A stretch of 59,428 nt of DNA from Chloroflexota bacterium (GTDB taxonomy: Bacteria; Chloroflexota; Anaerolineae; Aggregatilineales; Phototrophicaceae). Positions 34,131 to 42,885 of this stretch are shown here, one piece after another. The DNA lies in contig JAPOWK010000118.1 of NCBI GenBank assembly GCA_026707665.1, positions 1 through 59,428 on the forward strand, given 5' to 3'. Each line of letters opens with the position of its first letter. The first letter of the stretch is position 1. Made by a program: the position numbers and the translations under genes. A model generated the notes under the pieces. The model had not been told where the DNA came from and did not search any database. It saw only the letters and a list, made by a program, of their open reading frames with translations.

Positions 34131-35435
34131 TTACTCGAACAGGGCGAAGTCTTCCAGACGGGTCTGGGCGTCGATCAGCGCCTGCTCGGGCGTCTTCTCG
34201 CCGATCATCGCGGCGGACAATTCTTCATCCATCACGGATTCAAAGGCGGTGCTCCAATTCTCGCGCGGCGGAATGACGGCGCTGGGTACGAATTCGGCGT
34301 ATTCCTGACGATGCGGATACTCGTTGTAGACATCGCTGTTGACGACAGAGGTGTTGACCGCGGAGTGACCGGTGCGCGCCCATTCAATGTTGTTGTCATT
34401 GAGGTAATCGAGGAAGGTCAATGTCGCTTCGAGGGTGGCAGGGTCGGGATCGTCGCCCTGTGGGATGATCCAGGCGTGGCTGCCCGCCCAGGCGGCCGGC
34501 TGGTCGTAAACCGTGGGGAAGTTGTGCACGTAGTAATTCTTCAGCGCGCCTTCCGGATCTGCGACCTGGTTGTCGTAGAAGTTGACCACCCAGGTGCCGT
34601 TGATATGGCCGCCATTTTCGCCTTTCAGGAAGATTTCCTGCGACGCGCCGTAATCGACATTGTCGGTGATGTGCCCTTCGTCGCGCAGCATCATCAGGAA
34701 GTTCAGGGCGTTCAAGCCAGCCTCGTTGTTGACGTTGGGCATGCCGTCTTCGCCTTCCACGGTGCCGCCCTCTTGCTGATAAACGAGCGCCATCCAGTTG
34801 CGGCTCAGCCCATTGGTCCACATGCCGAGGAAAGGCAGCCCGGTGGCTTCCTTGAAAGTCTCGGCGTGGGACAAAAATTCGTCCATGCCGTAGGGGATAT
34901 CGGGCGTGCCGTCATCATTGACCAAGCCCGCTTCCGCCCAGAGACCGACATTGATGTGCCAGAGGTGGCCGTGCAGATCCAAGGGGATGCCATAGAGCTC
35001 GCCTTGCCATTCGACGAAGCCGCGGGCGCTTTCGGTCAAGTCGTCAGCGTCGATGCCGGCGCCAGCCAGAATATCGCTCAGCGGCGTCAGCAGTCCGCGC
35101 GAGGCGTAGTTGGGAATACGGCGGCCGTGCAGCACCATGATGTCAGGCGGTGTGCCGGCGGCCAAGTTGGCGTTCAGCTCGGTGACGCCGGGCCAATCGA
35201 CAACGATGGTGTTGACGTGGATCTCGTCTTGTGATGCGTTGAACGAATTGGCAAGCGTCTGAATGATGCCGCATTCGCCGTAAGCCTCCGACAGGTCAGT
35301 GGTTTCGCCAAATTCATCGGCGCATTCGCCGAAGAAGCGCATAAAGTCGACCTCGACCGCGTCTTGCGCGGCGATCGGAGTAGCGACCAGCACAAGCAGC
35401 ATAGCCACGACTAGCAAAGCTTTCAATCTGTACAT
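34131..35435 (-). CDS. CUT1 sugar-binding protein (importer 2)
   Basis: The secreted solute-binding protein of the SBP_bac_1 family has 434 residues from the ATG at 35435. AGGA lies 9 bases upstream, and a Sec signal peptide follows (MYRLKALLVVAMLLVLVATPIAAQ). The longer frame to 35636 is unlikely, because it begins with serine-rich out-of-phase residues and the permease operon precedes it closely. A cysteine pair occurs in GECADEF and YGECGII, and a cleft segment TPPDIMVLHG follows. It is the third gene of the importer operon (permease, permease, binding protein), followed by the GH2 gene. Confidence 0.9.
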   Translation of the reverse strand: MYRLKALLVVAMLLVLVATPIAAQDAVEVDFMRFFGECADEFGETTDLSEAYGECGIIQTLANSFNASQDEIHVNTIVVDWPGVTELNANLAAGTPPDIMVLHGRRIPNYASRGLLTPLSDILAGAGIDADDLTESARGFVEWQGELYGIPLDLHGHLWHINVGLWAEAGLVNDDGTPDIPYGMDEFLSHAETFKEATGLPFLGMWTNGLSRNWMALVYQQEGGTVEGEDGMPNVNNEAGLNALNFLMMLRDEGHITDNVDYGASQEIFLKGENGGHINGTWVVNFYDNQVADPEGALKNYYVHNFPTVYDQPAAWAGSHAWIIPQGDDPDPATLEATLTFLDYLNDNNIEWARTGHSAVNTSVVNSDVYNEYPHRQEYAEFVPSAVIPPRENWSTAFESVMDEELSAAMIGEKTPEQALIDAQTRLEDFALFE

Positions 35436-35511
35436 GATTTGCATCCTTTCGGGATAACTATTTGAAACGCAGACGACGGTACGGTAGACACAGGTCGATA
35501 AGCCTTCCTCT

Positions 35512-36378
35512 CTACTTAATGCCACTGTTGATAGCGATGCCGCTGATGATGCGGCGTTGGAAAACAAAGAAGAAGATGATGATCGGCATTGCGGTGAAGA
35601 TTGCCGCCGCCATGTCGCGCCCGTAAAAGTTAACATCTCCCCAAGCCTGGTTGAGTTTGCGCAAGCCGATCACAATCGTGTAGACCTCGCTGCTCGTGGC
35701 GGAGATGATGGGCCACAAATAGCTGTTCCAATTGCCCAGGAAGGTGAAGATCGCCAGGGCAGTGATGACCGGCGTCGAAAGCGGAATAATGACGATGAGG
35801 AAGATGCGAAAGCGCCCGGCGCCATCCATCATCGCCGCTTCTTCCAATTCCATTGGGATGCCGCGAAAGAACTGCGTCAACAAGAAGACGGCGAACGAGG
35901 AAGCGATGCCCGGCAATATCAGGGCGATCAAAGTATTGTGGAGTTTCAAATTGGAGAACAATAGATAAACGGGCAGGAATGTTGCCTCAAAAGGAACCAT
36001 CAAGCCGATCAAAACCAGAAGATAGAGGGGACGCTTGAAATAGAAATCAAGGCGCGCAAAGGCGTAAGCCGCCAGCGAACAGATGGTCAACTGCGCCAGC
36101 GTATGCGTGGTGGAGACGAAGACGCTGTTGCCCAACCATTTCCAAAGTTGGCTGCTCTTGAGGATGAAAGTCCAATTCTCAATCGTGAAGGGATAGGGTA
36201 TCAGGCTCGCCAGATTGCGCTGCAATGCGGCCTCGGGCCGGAATGAAGTGACCACGGTCCAAACTACGGGCAGCATCCAGATCAAAGCGAATATGCCCAC
36301 CGCAAGGACATATATAGTGCCCCGCCGGAGTTCTATCAGCTGACGTATTCGTATTTGTTCCGCGCCAACAACCGCCAC
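35512..36378 (-). CDS. CUT1 sugar ABC transporter permease, MalG-like (importer 2)
   Basis: The 288-residue inner-membrane permease has about six helices. The ATPase-docking loop is EEAAMMDGAGRFRIFLIVIIP, with the canonical EEA and G spacing. The C-terminus ends SGIAINSGIK. Its start is 2 bases past the stop of the MalF-like partner. No ATPase gene accompanies the pair, as in the two other CUT1 systems here. Confidence 0.92.
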   Translation of the reverse strand: MAVVGAEQIRIRQLIELRRGTIYVLAVGIFALIWMLPVVWTVVTSFRPEAALQRNLASLIPYPFTIENWTFILKSSQLWKWLGNSVFVSTTHTLAQLTICSLAAYAFARLDFYFKRPLYLLVLIGLMVPFEATFLPVYLLFSNLKLHNTLIALILPGIASSFAVFLLTQFFRGIPMELEEAAMMDGAGRFRIFLIVIIPLSTPVITALAIFTFLGNWNSYLWPIISATSSEVYTIVIGLRKLNQAWGDVNFYGRDMAAAIFTAMPIIIFFFVFQRRIISGIAINSGIK

Positions 36379-36380
36379 TG

Positions 36381-37361
36381 CTAATTCCCTACGCCCTGGT
36401 CGCGAAAGAGCGCCAGTTGCAAAAGCGAAATGACCAGCAGAACCGCGAACATGATTACCGCCATGGCGGTGCCATAGCCCACTTGAAAATAGAGAAAAGA
36501 GGTCTCAAAGATGTTGTAGACAATGGTACGGGTATTGCCGGCCGGTCCGCCGCCCGTCATCACATCGACTTGACCAAAAATCTGGAAGGAGGCGATCACC
36601 TGCAAGATGCAAAGGAAGGCGAATGGCCGACGCAAGCCCGGGATGGTGATATGGCGGAATTGCTGCCAGCGGTTGGCGCCGTCGACTTTGGCCGCGTCAT
36701 AGAGCGCCTGCGATATATCTTGCAAGCCCGCCAGGAAAATGAGCATGCTAAAGCCAACCGTCCACCAGAGCGTGGTGAACGATACAACGAGGGTCGCCAG
36801 ATTTCCTTGATCCAGAAATGGAATCGGTCCTGCATTGAAGTTTTCCAGGAAAGCATTGATCAGACCGCGACCCGATGAAGCGAAGACGCGCGCCCAGATC
36901 AAGCCGATGACGGTCACCGCCATGATATTAGGCAAGTAGAAAATCGTACGGAAGATGCCGATGCCCCGGACGGGCCGATTGAGCATTAGCGCAAAGAAGA
37001 GACCGACAAAGATGATCGGAATGGTCAGCGCCACAAAGAGAATGGTCTGCTCAAAGGCTTGGTGAAATTGCGTATCCCGTGTTATCAGACGCTCAAAATT
37101 TCTGAGCCCGATATAGCGAATATTGGTGCCCATGATCTCCCATTTGTGGAGGGAGATGTAAAAGGTTTGGAAGATGGGCAGTATGGTGAAGATGGCGTAC
37201 AGTATGCCGAATGGCAATATGAACATGAATGCGGTGAAAGTCTGCTGCATTTTGGGCGGCAGCTTCTCATGAAAGCCGCGGTATGGCGCGACGACAGGGT
37301 CAAAGATTTCCAATGAATTCAGCGCGCCTTCAACCAGGCCGCCAAGACTTATTCCGCTCAT
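36381..37361 (-). CDS. CUT1 sugar ABC transporter permease, MalF-like (importer 2)
   Basis: The 326-residue permease starts at ATG 37361 (MSGISLGGLVEG), which has GAGG 9 bases upstream; the longer frame to 37415 has none. The first helix begins after a soluble segment (TFTAFMFILPFGILYAIF), which may contact the partner. The EAA-type loop reads YDAAKVDGANRWQQFRHITIP. It is the first gene of the minus-strand operon that ends with GH2. Its promoter region is shared with the divergent ArsR-type regulator at 37631. Confidence 0.9.
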   Translation of the reverse strand: MSGISLGGLVEGALNSLEIFDPVVAPYRGFHEKLPPKMQQTFTAFMFILPFGILYAIFTILPIFQTFYISLHKWEIMGTNIRYIGLRNFERLITRDTQFHQAFEQTILFVALTIPIIFVGLFFALMLNRPVRGIGIFRTIFYLPNIMAVTVIGLIWARVFASSGRGLINAFLENFNAGPIPFLDQGNLATLVVSFTTLWWTVGFSMLIFLAGLQDISQALYDAAKVDGANRWQQFRHITIPGLRRPFAFLCILQVIASFQIFGQVDVMTGGGPAGNTRTIVYNIFETSFLYFQVGYGTAMAVIMFAVLLVISLLQLALFRDQGVGN

Positions 37362-37502
37362 CGCCGAGCGCCTCGCGTCCTGCTCGGTACAGCGGGAGCG
37401 CCAACCGGTCCCCACGCGACCGGGCTATCAATTGCCGGCAAGATTCTCTCAAGCAACACGCTTGTCCGCGCAACCTTTTGGTTTGTGAAAAGGTGAAATG
37501 AA

Positions 37503-37529
37503 GATATAATGGTTGGGCGAGAATGTCAA
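37503..37529 (-). promoter_or_regulatory. Putative promoter of CUT1 importer 2 operon
   Basis: On the minus strand a perfect TTGACA (37529-37524) precedes an AT-rich -10 region; TATCTT (37506-37501) would give a 17-base spacer and TATATC (37508-37503) 15. It lies in the 269-base gap between the divergent permease and ArsR genes. The flanking CAAGCAAATTGAGCAAACT might bind that regulator. Confidence 0.45.
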
Positions 37530-37630
37530 GCAAATTGAGCAAACTCGGTCAAAATCTACTTGATTTCTTTGAATTCATGAAGTAAAACTCGCATTACCTT
37601 CATAAGTTTATAGAATTATAAAGGCGCGCT

Positions 37631-38590
37631 TTGCAAGCATTTGATCGACATGACCACAATCAAAATCGCACCTATGTCACCGCCGACGACATTGTGGCTC
37701 GCGAACAGAATATCGCCATCGCCAAATCGCTGGCATCCGCTCCACGTCTGCGCATCCTGGAACACCTGGTAAACAAGGTCGCAAGCCTCTCGCAGATCGC
37801 GCTTGCGCTGGAAATGCCAATCGCCACCGCATCCATGCACCTCGCCAGCCTGGAAGATGTGGGCCTCGTCAGTTCGCAGACGGCGCCCGGCAAACGCGGG
37901 CAGCAGCGCATCTACTCGCGGCTTTACGACACGGTCGTCTTCCGCCTGCCGGAAACGCAGAGCAGCGCCGAAGTCGACCACTTGAACATACAGATGCCGG
38001 TCGGCGCTTTTGTCGATCAGAAAGTCATCGCGCCCTGCGGCATGGCGGGAGCTGAATCCGTCATTGGAAAATTGGATGATCCGATTCTGTTTTATGCCGC
38101 CGAACGCTTTGAAGCGCAATTGGTCTGGCTATCTCATGGATACCTGGAATATCGCTTTCCGAATCCAGTTTACGAGCGCGAGAATCCCAAGAGCTTGCAG
38201 CTGAGCCTGGAGCTCTGCTCTGAAGCCGCTCCATCCGCCGGCGACTGGCAGTCGGACATATTCTTGGAGATCAATGGGCATCGCGTCGGCGTCTGGACAT
38301 CGCCCGCCGATTTTAGCGATAAACGCGGCAATCTGACCCCTGCCTGGTGGCCCGATTGGAACAGCCAGTATGGCTTGCTCAAAGTCTGGCAAATTGACAC
38401 TGAGGGCTCAACAGTAGATGGGCGCCCGCTCTCGAAGCTGAGGATTGCCGAATTGCATCTGCGGGAAAAGCCGTTTATCGCCATTCGCATTGGCATTGAT
38501 GACCGTGCCGGAAACAAGGGCGGCCTGAATATATTCGGGCGTGGCTTCGGCAACCACCCTCAGGATATAGTGCTGCAAATCGACTACTGA
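37631..38590 (+). CDS. ArsR-type winged-helix regulator, divergent from importer 2
   Basis: The 319-residue protein begins with an ArsR-like winged helix (about 25-105: SAPRLRILEHLVNKVASLSQIALALEM..MHLASLEDVGLV..GKRGQQRIY). A C-terminal beta-rich domain of ~190 residues follows, which I do not recognise but which probably senses a ligand. It starts at TTG 37631 because no ATG is available in frame before the winged helix. Divergent orientation to the sugar-importer operon suggests it controls both promoters. This architecture differs from classical ~100-residue ArsR proteins. Confidence 0.78.
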   Translation: MQAFDRHDHNQNRTYVTADDIVAREQNIAIAKSLASAPRLRILEHLVNKVASLSQIALALEMPIATASMHLASLEDVGLVSSQTAPGKRGQQRIYSRLYDTVVFRLPETQSSAEVDHLNIQMPVGAFVDQKVIAPCGMAGAESVIGKLDDPILFYAAERFEAQLVWLSHGYLEYRFPNPVYERENPKSLQLSLELCSEAAPSAGDWQSDIFLEINGHRVGVWTSPADFSDKRGNLTPAWWPDWNSQYGLLKVWQIDTEGSTVDGRPLSKLRIAELHLREKPFIAIRIGIDDRAGNKGGLNIFGRGFGNHPQDIVLQIDY

Positions 38591-38726
38591 CGGCGTTGAC
38601 ATTGCGCGACTGATGTCATCGACGCGGCATTTGCGCGGCTTGGCGACAGTCGCTAAGATTGCTGGCATTGCCGATCGCCAAGTCGTCAGGCGCCCGGTAT
38701 GCGCAAATAAGTGGAAGGGTGAGCAA

Positions 38727-39824
38727 ATGAAGATTCTGGTAACCGGCGGCACGGGCCGTATTGGCGCAAACCTGGTGACCCGATTGCTAGAGGCTGGACA
38801 TTCTATCCGCAGTTTCGTTTACCCGGGCGATGCCAGCCGCGCGGGCAAGCTCGATACCTTCGACGGCGTCGAAACAGTTTACGGCGACCTGCGCAATGCC
38901 GAGGATGTGGGCAAGGCGGTCGCCGGGGTTGATGCCATCTATCATCTGGCGGCGGCGTTTCAAGGACCCTTCGACAATCGGCAGTACCTCGACATCAACG
39001 CAATGGGCACGCTGAACCTTCTCGAAAGCGTCCGCGAGCTAGGCCCGAGCTTGCACCGATTTGTCTACGCCAGCACGGAAGGCGTCTACTGGGACGCGCG
39101 GGTCAATGGGCGTTATTTCGAGGAGCCGATCACCGAAGACATGATTGGGGAATATCCAAACATGCCCTACTTGATGACCAAGTGGCTCGGTGAAGAACTG
39201 GCGATGGTGTACCACCATCAGTACGGAGTGCCCACTTGCGCGATGCGATTCTCTACGGTGATTGAACCGAGCGAGTTTTTGAACGACGCGGGCCTGCCGA
39301 AGCTCTTTCTCTACAGCGCGGCCTACAAGACTTACAGCGACGCCAAGTCGTATCAGATGAGCAACATGCCTGGCAATGACGAGAGCGATCCGGATGTGCA
39401 GGCGATGATAGAGACTTTGGTGGCAGGCTGGGACGGCGAAGAGAAACTGCTGCTGAGCCTGAATCCCAACGGCGTTCCCTACCGCCAACACTTTGCCGAC
39501 GTGCGCGATATTGCCGACGGTCTGGCGCTGGCGATTGAAGGGGACGAGGCAGTGGGCGAAGCCTTCAACCTGGCCGGCGCCGCTCTCTTTGATTGGGGCG
39601 AGCTGGCGCCGATGCTGGCGGAGCGCTACAACATGCCTTACGCCGAAGCGCGCATCCCCTTTATGAATTACTTTGAACTGGACTTGAGCAAGATTAAAAC
39701 CAAACTCGGATTCGAGCCAGTCCATGATTTCGCCAGCATCCTGGAGACGGCGGAGGCGATCAAGCGCGGCGAGGCCACTGATGTCATCCCGACCGGTGTG
39801 ATGTTTGGCGAAGCCGAAGGGTAA
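38727..39824 (+). CDS. NAD-dependent epimerase/dehydratase (extended SDR)
   Basis: This is a 365-residue Rossmann protein acting on nucleotide-activated or free sugars. It carries the N-terminal GGTGRIG nucleotide motif (7-13), the adenine-contact DLR, and HLAAAFQ. The catalytic YASTEG and a Y..TKW-type segment are present, the latter seen as MPYLMTKWLGE (Y then K, three residues apart). Ribosome site GGAAGGG lies 7 bases before the ATG at 38727. It is followed after 4 bases by the second enolase-superfamily gene, so they are likely one operon processing a sugar acid. Confidence 0.85.
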   Translation: MKILVTGGTGRIGANLVTRLLEAGHSIRSFVYPGDASRAGKLDTFDGVETVYGDLRNAEDVGKAVAGVDAIYHLAAAFQGPFDNRQYLDINAMGTLNLLESVRELGPSLHRFVYASTEGVYWDARVNGRYFEEPITEDMIGEYPNMPYLMTKWLGEELAMVYHHQYGVPTCAMRFSTVIEPSEFLNDAGLPKLFLYSAAYKTYSDAKSYQMSNMPGNDESDPDVQAMIETLVAGWDGEEKLLLSLNPNGVPYRQHFADVRDIADGLALAIEGDEAVGEAFNLAGAALFDWGELAPMLAERYNMPYAEARIPFMNYFELDLSKIKTKLGFEPVHDFASILETAEAIKRGEATDVIPTGVMFGEAEG

Positions 39825-39828
39825 TCTC

Positions 39829-40965
39829 ATGGAAAACGCAAGAATCGTACGTGTCGAGCGGGCCACGCTGACGGGCGCGCGGCCGCGGGAAGCGGGTAAC
39901 AACGCGCGCTTGAATATACATGGCATTGATGTCACAGTGCCGCTCGCCCGCCTGACCACGAATGAAGGCGCGACCGGATTCGGATTCAGCCAAGCCAGTT
40001 CGGAAGAAGCGCAGGCGATTCTCGGCGCCGCTGTGCCCGACTTGTTATCAATTGAAGCTGGCGTGACGGATGTGGCGCGCGCCTTCGATTTTCCGCTTTG
40101 GGACCTGCTTGGCCAGCTGACTGGCAAAGGGGTTTATGAGCTGGCGGCGGCGGCGAAGGCGCAAATTAGTGAGCCGCTGCGTGTCCCTTGTTATGATACG
40201 TCGCTTTACATGAACGACTTGGGCATCGAGTCCGATGAAGCGGGGGCGGCGCTGATCGCCGAACACGCGCGCGAGGGTTATGAGAAGAATCATCGCTCAT
40301 TCAAGATCAAGGTCGGGCGCGGCGCCCGGCACATGCCGCTGGAAGCGGGCACAAGGCGTGACATCGCCGTCATAAAGGCGGTGCGCGCGGCGGTGGGTTC
40401 CGAGGCGACGATCTTGATTGATGCCAACAATGGTTACAATTTCAACATCGCCCGACGAGTGCTGGCGGAAACGGCCGATTGCAATGTCTTCTGGCTGGAA
40501 GAAGCCTTCCACGAAGATCCCGAACTGTATGAGACCTTGCATGACTGGATGGAGGGCGAGGGCTTATCCGTGCTGATCGCCGATGGCGAGGGCTGGGCGG
40601 CGGAAGCGCTGATGGATTGGGCGCGCGCAGGCTTCGTCGATGTCATCCAGTACGACATCTTCAGCCACGGCTTCAGCAATTGGCTGGATACCGGCGCCCA
40701 GCTGGATGGCTGGGGCGTGCGCGCGGCGCCGCATCACTATGGGCGTCACCTGGGCAACTATGTTTCCGGGCATTTGGCGGCGGCGGTGGCGGGCTTTACC
40801 TTTGTCGAATGGGACGAGACTTCCACCCCGGGCATTGACGCGTCAGCCTACCGCGTGGAAGAGGGGCAGGTGGTTCTTCCTGACGCGCCGGGCTTCGGTC
40901 TGGCGTTGGAGGACGAGGTCTTCCGCGCGGCGGTGAAGGATGGCGGGTTTGAGTTGCGGCTATAG
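39829..40965 (+). CDS. Mandelate racemase/muconate-lactonizing enzyme family protein
   Basis: The 378-residue enolase-superfamily enzyme has, as likely catalytic residues, K159 and K161 (FKIKVGRG, the KxK acid/base pair). Metal ligands are D198 (LIDANNGYN), E224 or E225 (WLEEAF) and E254 (ADGEGW). A histidine-rich RAAPHHYGRHLG lies near the C-terminus. KxK members racemise, dehydrate or cycloisomerise acids, so this is distinct from the RhmD-like copy at 10207. It overlaps nothing, and follows the epimerase gene by 4 bases. The ATG at 39829 is chosen because it immediately follows the upstream stop. Confidence 0.84.
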   Translation: MENARIVRVERATLTGARPREAGNNARLNIHGIDVTVPLARLTTNEGATGFGFSQASSEEAQAILGAAVPDLLSIEAGVTDVARAFDFPLWDLLGQLTGKGVYELAAAAKAQISEPLRVPCYDTSLYMNDLGIESDEAGAALIAEHAREGYEKNHRSFKIKVGRGARHMPLEAGTRRDIAVIKAVRAAVGSEATILIDANNGYNFNIARRVLAETADCNVFWLEEAFHEDPELYETLHDWMEGEGLSVLIADGEGWAAEALMDWARAGFVDVIQYDIFSHGFSNWLDTGAQLDGWGVRAAPHHYGRHLGNYVSGHLAAAVAGFTFVEWDETSTPGIDASAYRVEEGQVVLPDAPGFGLALEDEVFRAAVKDGGFELRL

Positions 40966-40989
40966 TCGCATTCTGATTTGGCCCCCGCT

Positions 40990-41036
40990 CCCAGAGTGGG
41001 CGAGCCACCGTCTCGCCCGTACACACAATCTACAAT
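40990..41036. repeat. REP-like palindrome (GGGCGAGCC..TCTCGCCCGTAC)
   Basis: This is one copy of the short palindromic family, with the GTACACACAATC tail that is also seen at 22.2 kb. It lies between the convergent enolase and monooxygenase genes. Confidence 0.75.
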
Positions 41037-41104
41037 TGATCAGCCGCATGATAGTCTATGTCGACTGCCAAGAAGCTGCCGCGGAAAATTCAGCGGGGAT
41101 TGGC

Positions 41105-42556
41105 TTAGCGAAACTCCATCACGTCGTCGTTGAGCCGGCCGTAGCGCATCATGAGCAGATCTTTCAAGTAATTCTGATACACCTTCCAGGGGCGCCGCGT
41201 TCCTTGTTTCGGCAATTCGGCTTGCGCCCGCTGCACATAGCCCGATGTGAAATTGATCATCGGCTCGGTGGTTTGCGAGTCCGTGTCGAGGCGGGGTACA
41301 CAGCGTTTGAAACCGCGGCGTTCCATGTAATTGAGCAAGCGGCAAACATATTCGCAGATCAATTCGCATTTGAGCGTCCATGAAGCGTTGGTATAACCGA
41401 AGGACGATGCCAGGTTCGGGATGTTGCTGAACATGATGCCCTTGTAGCTCAAGGCGTCGCCCAGGTTGACCGGCTCGCCGTCGACGATGATATCCACCCC
41501 ATCCATGATTCGCATGCGCATGCCGGTGGCGGTGACGATGATATCGGCAGGCAGGACCTCACCCGATCGCAATTGTACGCCCTCTTCAACGAAGCGCTCG
41601 ATGCGATCGGTCGCCATTGACACGGCGCCCGTCTTGATCGCGTTGAAAAGATCGTTGTCTGGCGCGACGCAAAGCCGCTCATCCCAGGGATTGTAGCGGG
41701 GACTGAAATGCTGCCCGACATCATAGTCGGGTCCCAGCGCAGCTCTGACGCCATCGAGAATCATGTCGCGCGCCTTTTGCGGTTTGCTGCGCGCCAGGTG
41801 ATAAAAGTACATCTGCCGCATGATTTGCAGCCAGCGCATGAGCCAAGACGCCAGGCTGAAGGGCAAGCGCACCCGCAAACGGACCGCCGTCGGGTCCTTC
41901 GCGGGTATGCTGGCGATATAACTCGGCGAACGCTGCAGCATGGTCACATGCTTTGCCTTCTGCGCCAATGCCGGGACGATGGTGACGGCGGTTGCGCCGC
42001 TGCCGATGACGATGACGCGCTTGCCGCTGAGTTCGACATTGTCGCGCCATTTCTGCGGATGCACAATCTCGCCAGAGAAACGCGACAAACCCTTCCAGGC
42101 CGGCAGGTATCCCTCGTCATAGCGGTAGTAGCCGCTGCACATGAAGAGAAATCGACAGCGCATCTCCACATACTCGTCGCCCGCGCCGCGCTTGATGCTC
42201 ACGCTCCATTCCGCCCTATCGGATGACCAGGCGACTCGTGAGACGCGGTGATTGAAGCGAATCTTCCGGTCGATGCCGTATTCGCGGGCGGTATCCTTGA
42301 TATATTGCAGAATCGCGGGACCATCGGCGATCGCCTTCTCGCCGGTCCAGGGCCGGAAGCGATAACCCAGGGTGTACATGTCCGAATCCGAGCGGACGCC
42401 CGGGTAGCGAAAGAAATCCCAGGTGCCGCCGATGGCAGCGCGTCCTTCGACGATGGTCCAGTTGAGCGACGGGCAGCGCCGCCCCAAATAATAGCCGGCT
42501 GCGATGCCCGAGATGCCGGCGCCGACGATCAGCACATCGACCGTTTCTGCCTTCAT
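41105..42556 (-). CDS. EthA-type Baeyer-Villiger (flavin-containing) monooxygenase
   Basis: This FAD- and NADPH-dependent enzyme inserts an oxygen next to a ketone or oxidises sulfur. It resembles mycobacterial EthA along its length as I recall it, with GGTWDFFRYPG, RSDSDMYTLGYRFRPW, SFGYTNASWTLK and the C-terminal PKQG.RRPW..YQNYL. FAD motif GAGISG is at 12-17, the Baeyer-Villiger fingerprint FSGEIVHPQKW at 160-170, and the NADPH motif GSGATA at 185-190. The ATG at 42556 has GAGGGG 8 bases upstream. It is alone on its strand between two sugar-importer regions, and its substrate is unknown. Confidence 0.92.
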   Translation of the reverse strand: MKAETVDVLIVGAGISGIAAGYYLGRRCPSLNWTIVEGRAAIGGTWDFFRYPGVRSDSDMYTLGYRFRPWTGEKAIADGPAILQYIKDTAREYGIDRKIRFNHRVSRVAWSSDRAEWSVSIKRGAGDEYVEMRCRFLFMCSGYYRYDEGYLPAWKGLSRFSGEIVHPQKWRDNVELSGKRVIVIGSGATAVTIVPALAQKAKHVTMLQRSPSYIASIPAKDPTAVRLRVRLPFSLASWLMRWLQIMRQMYFYHLARSKPQKARDMILDGVRAALGPDYDVGQHFSPRYNPWDERLCVAPDNDLFNAIKTGAVSMATDRIERFVEEGVQLRSGEVLPADIIVTATGMRMRIMDGVDIIVDGEPVNLGDALSYKGIMFSNIPNLASSFGYTNASWTLKCELICEYVCRLLNYMERRGFKRCVPRLDTDSQTTEPMINFTSGYVQRAQAELPKQGTRRPWKVYQNYLKDLLMMRYGRLNDDVMEFR

Positions 42557-42778
42557 CAATGGCACCCCTCGTCTCTGATGTCACAGAGGCATCTTACCAC
42601 AGCCATTGGGCAGCTGCGCCAGCGCCGACCCAAGGGCAGTGACCGATGTTATGGGCGGACAACTAATCCCGATCCACCCAATACTATTAGCGGTGCGGCT
42701 ACAGACTGGCAGTATACGCCAGAGGAGCTGCTGAAACGATACATTTATGCATTATCTAAATCGCTTCGTGGAGTTATG

Positions 42779-42812
42779 TTGACATAGGGCGCTGCATCAG
42801 GTTACATGTAAC
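42779..42812 (+). promoter_or_regulatory. TTGACA box and 12-bp palindrome upstream of importer 3
   Basis: TTGACA (42779-42784) lies 17 bases before a weak -10 (TTACAT, 42802-42807), which is covered by a perfect 12-base palindrome GTTACATGTAAC (42801-42812). A repressor bound there would block the start. A second -10-like TACTAT lies at 42832-42837. The rest of the 42557-42885 gap has no supported gene. Confidence 0.4.
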
Positions 42813-42885
42813 TGGGCGAACCGGCCAAAGTTACTATGGTTCGCGCTTACGGCGATAGCAAAAGTATGTGCGAAAAGGAGCTAAA

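Noticed and set aside
33954..35234. Long plus-strand open frame of 426 codons
   Set aside because: It is antisense to the importer 2 binding protein and its 5' part is repeat DNA.
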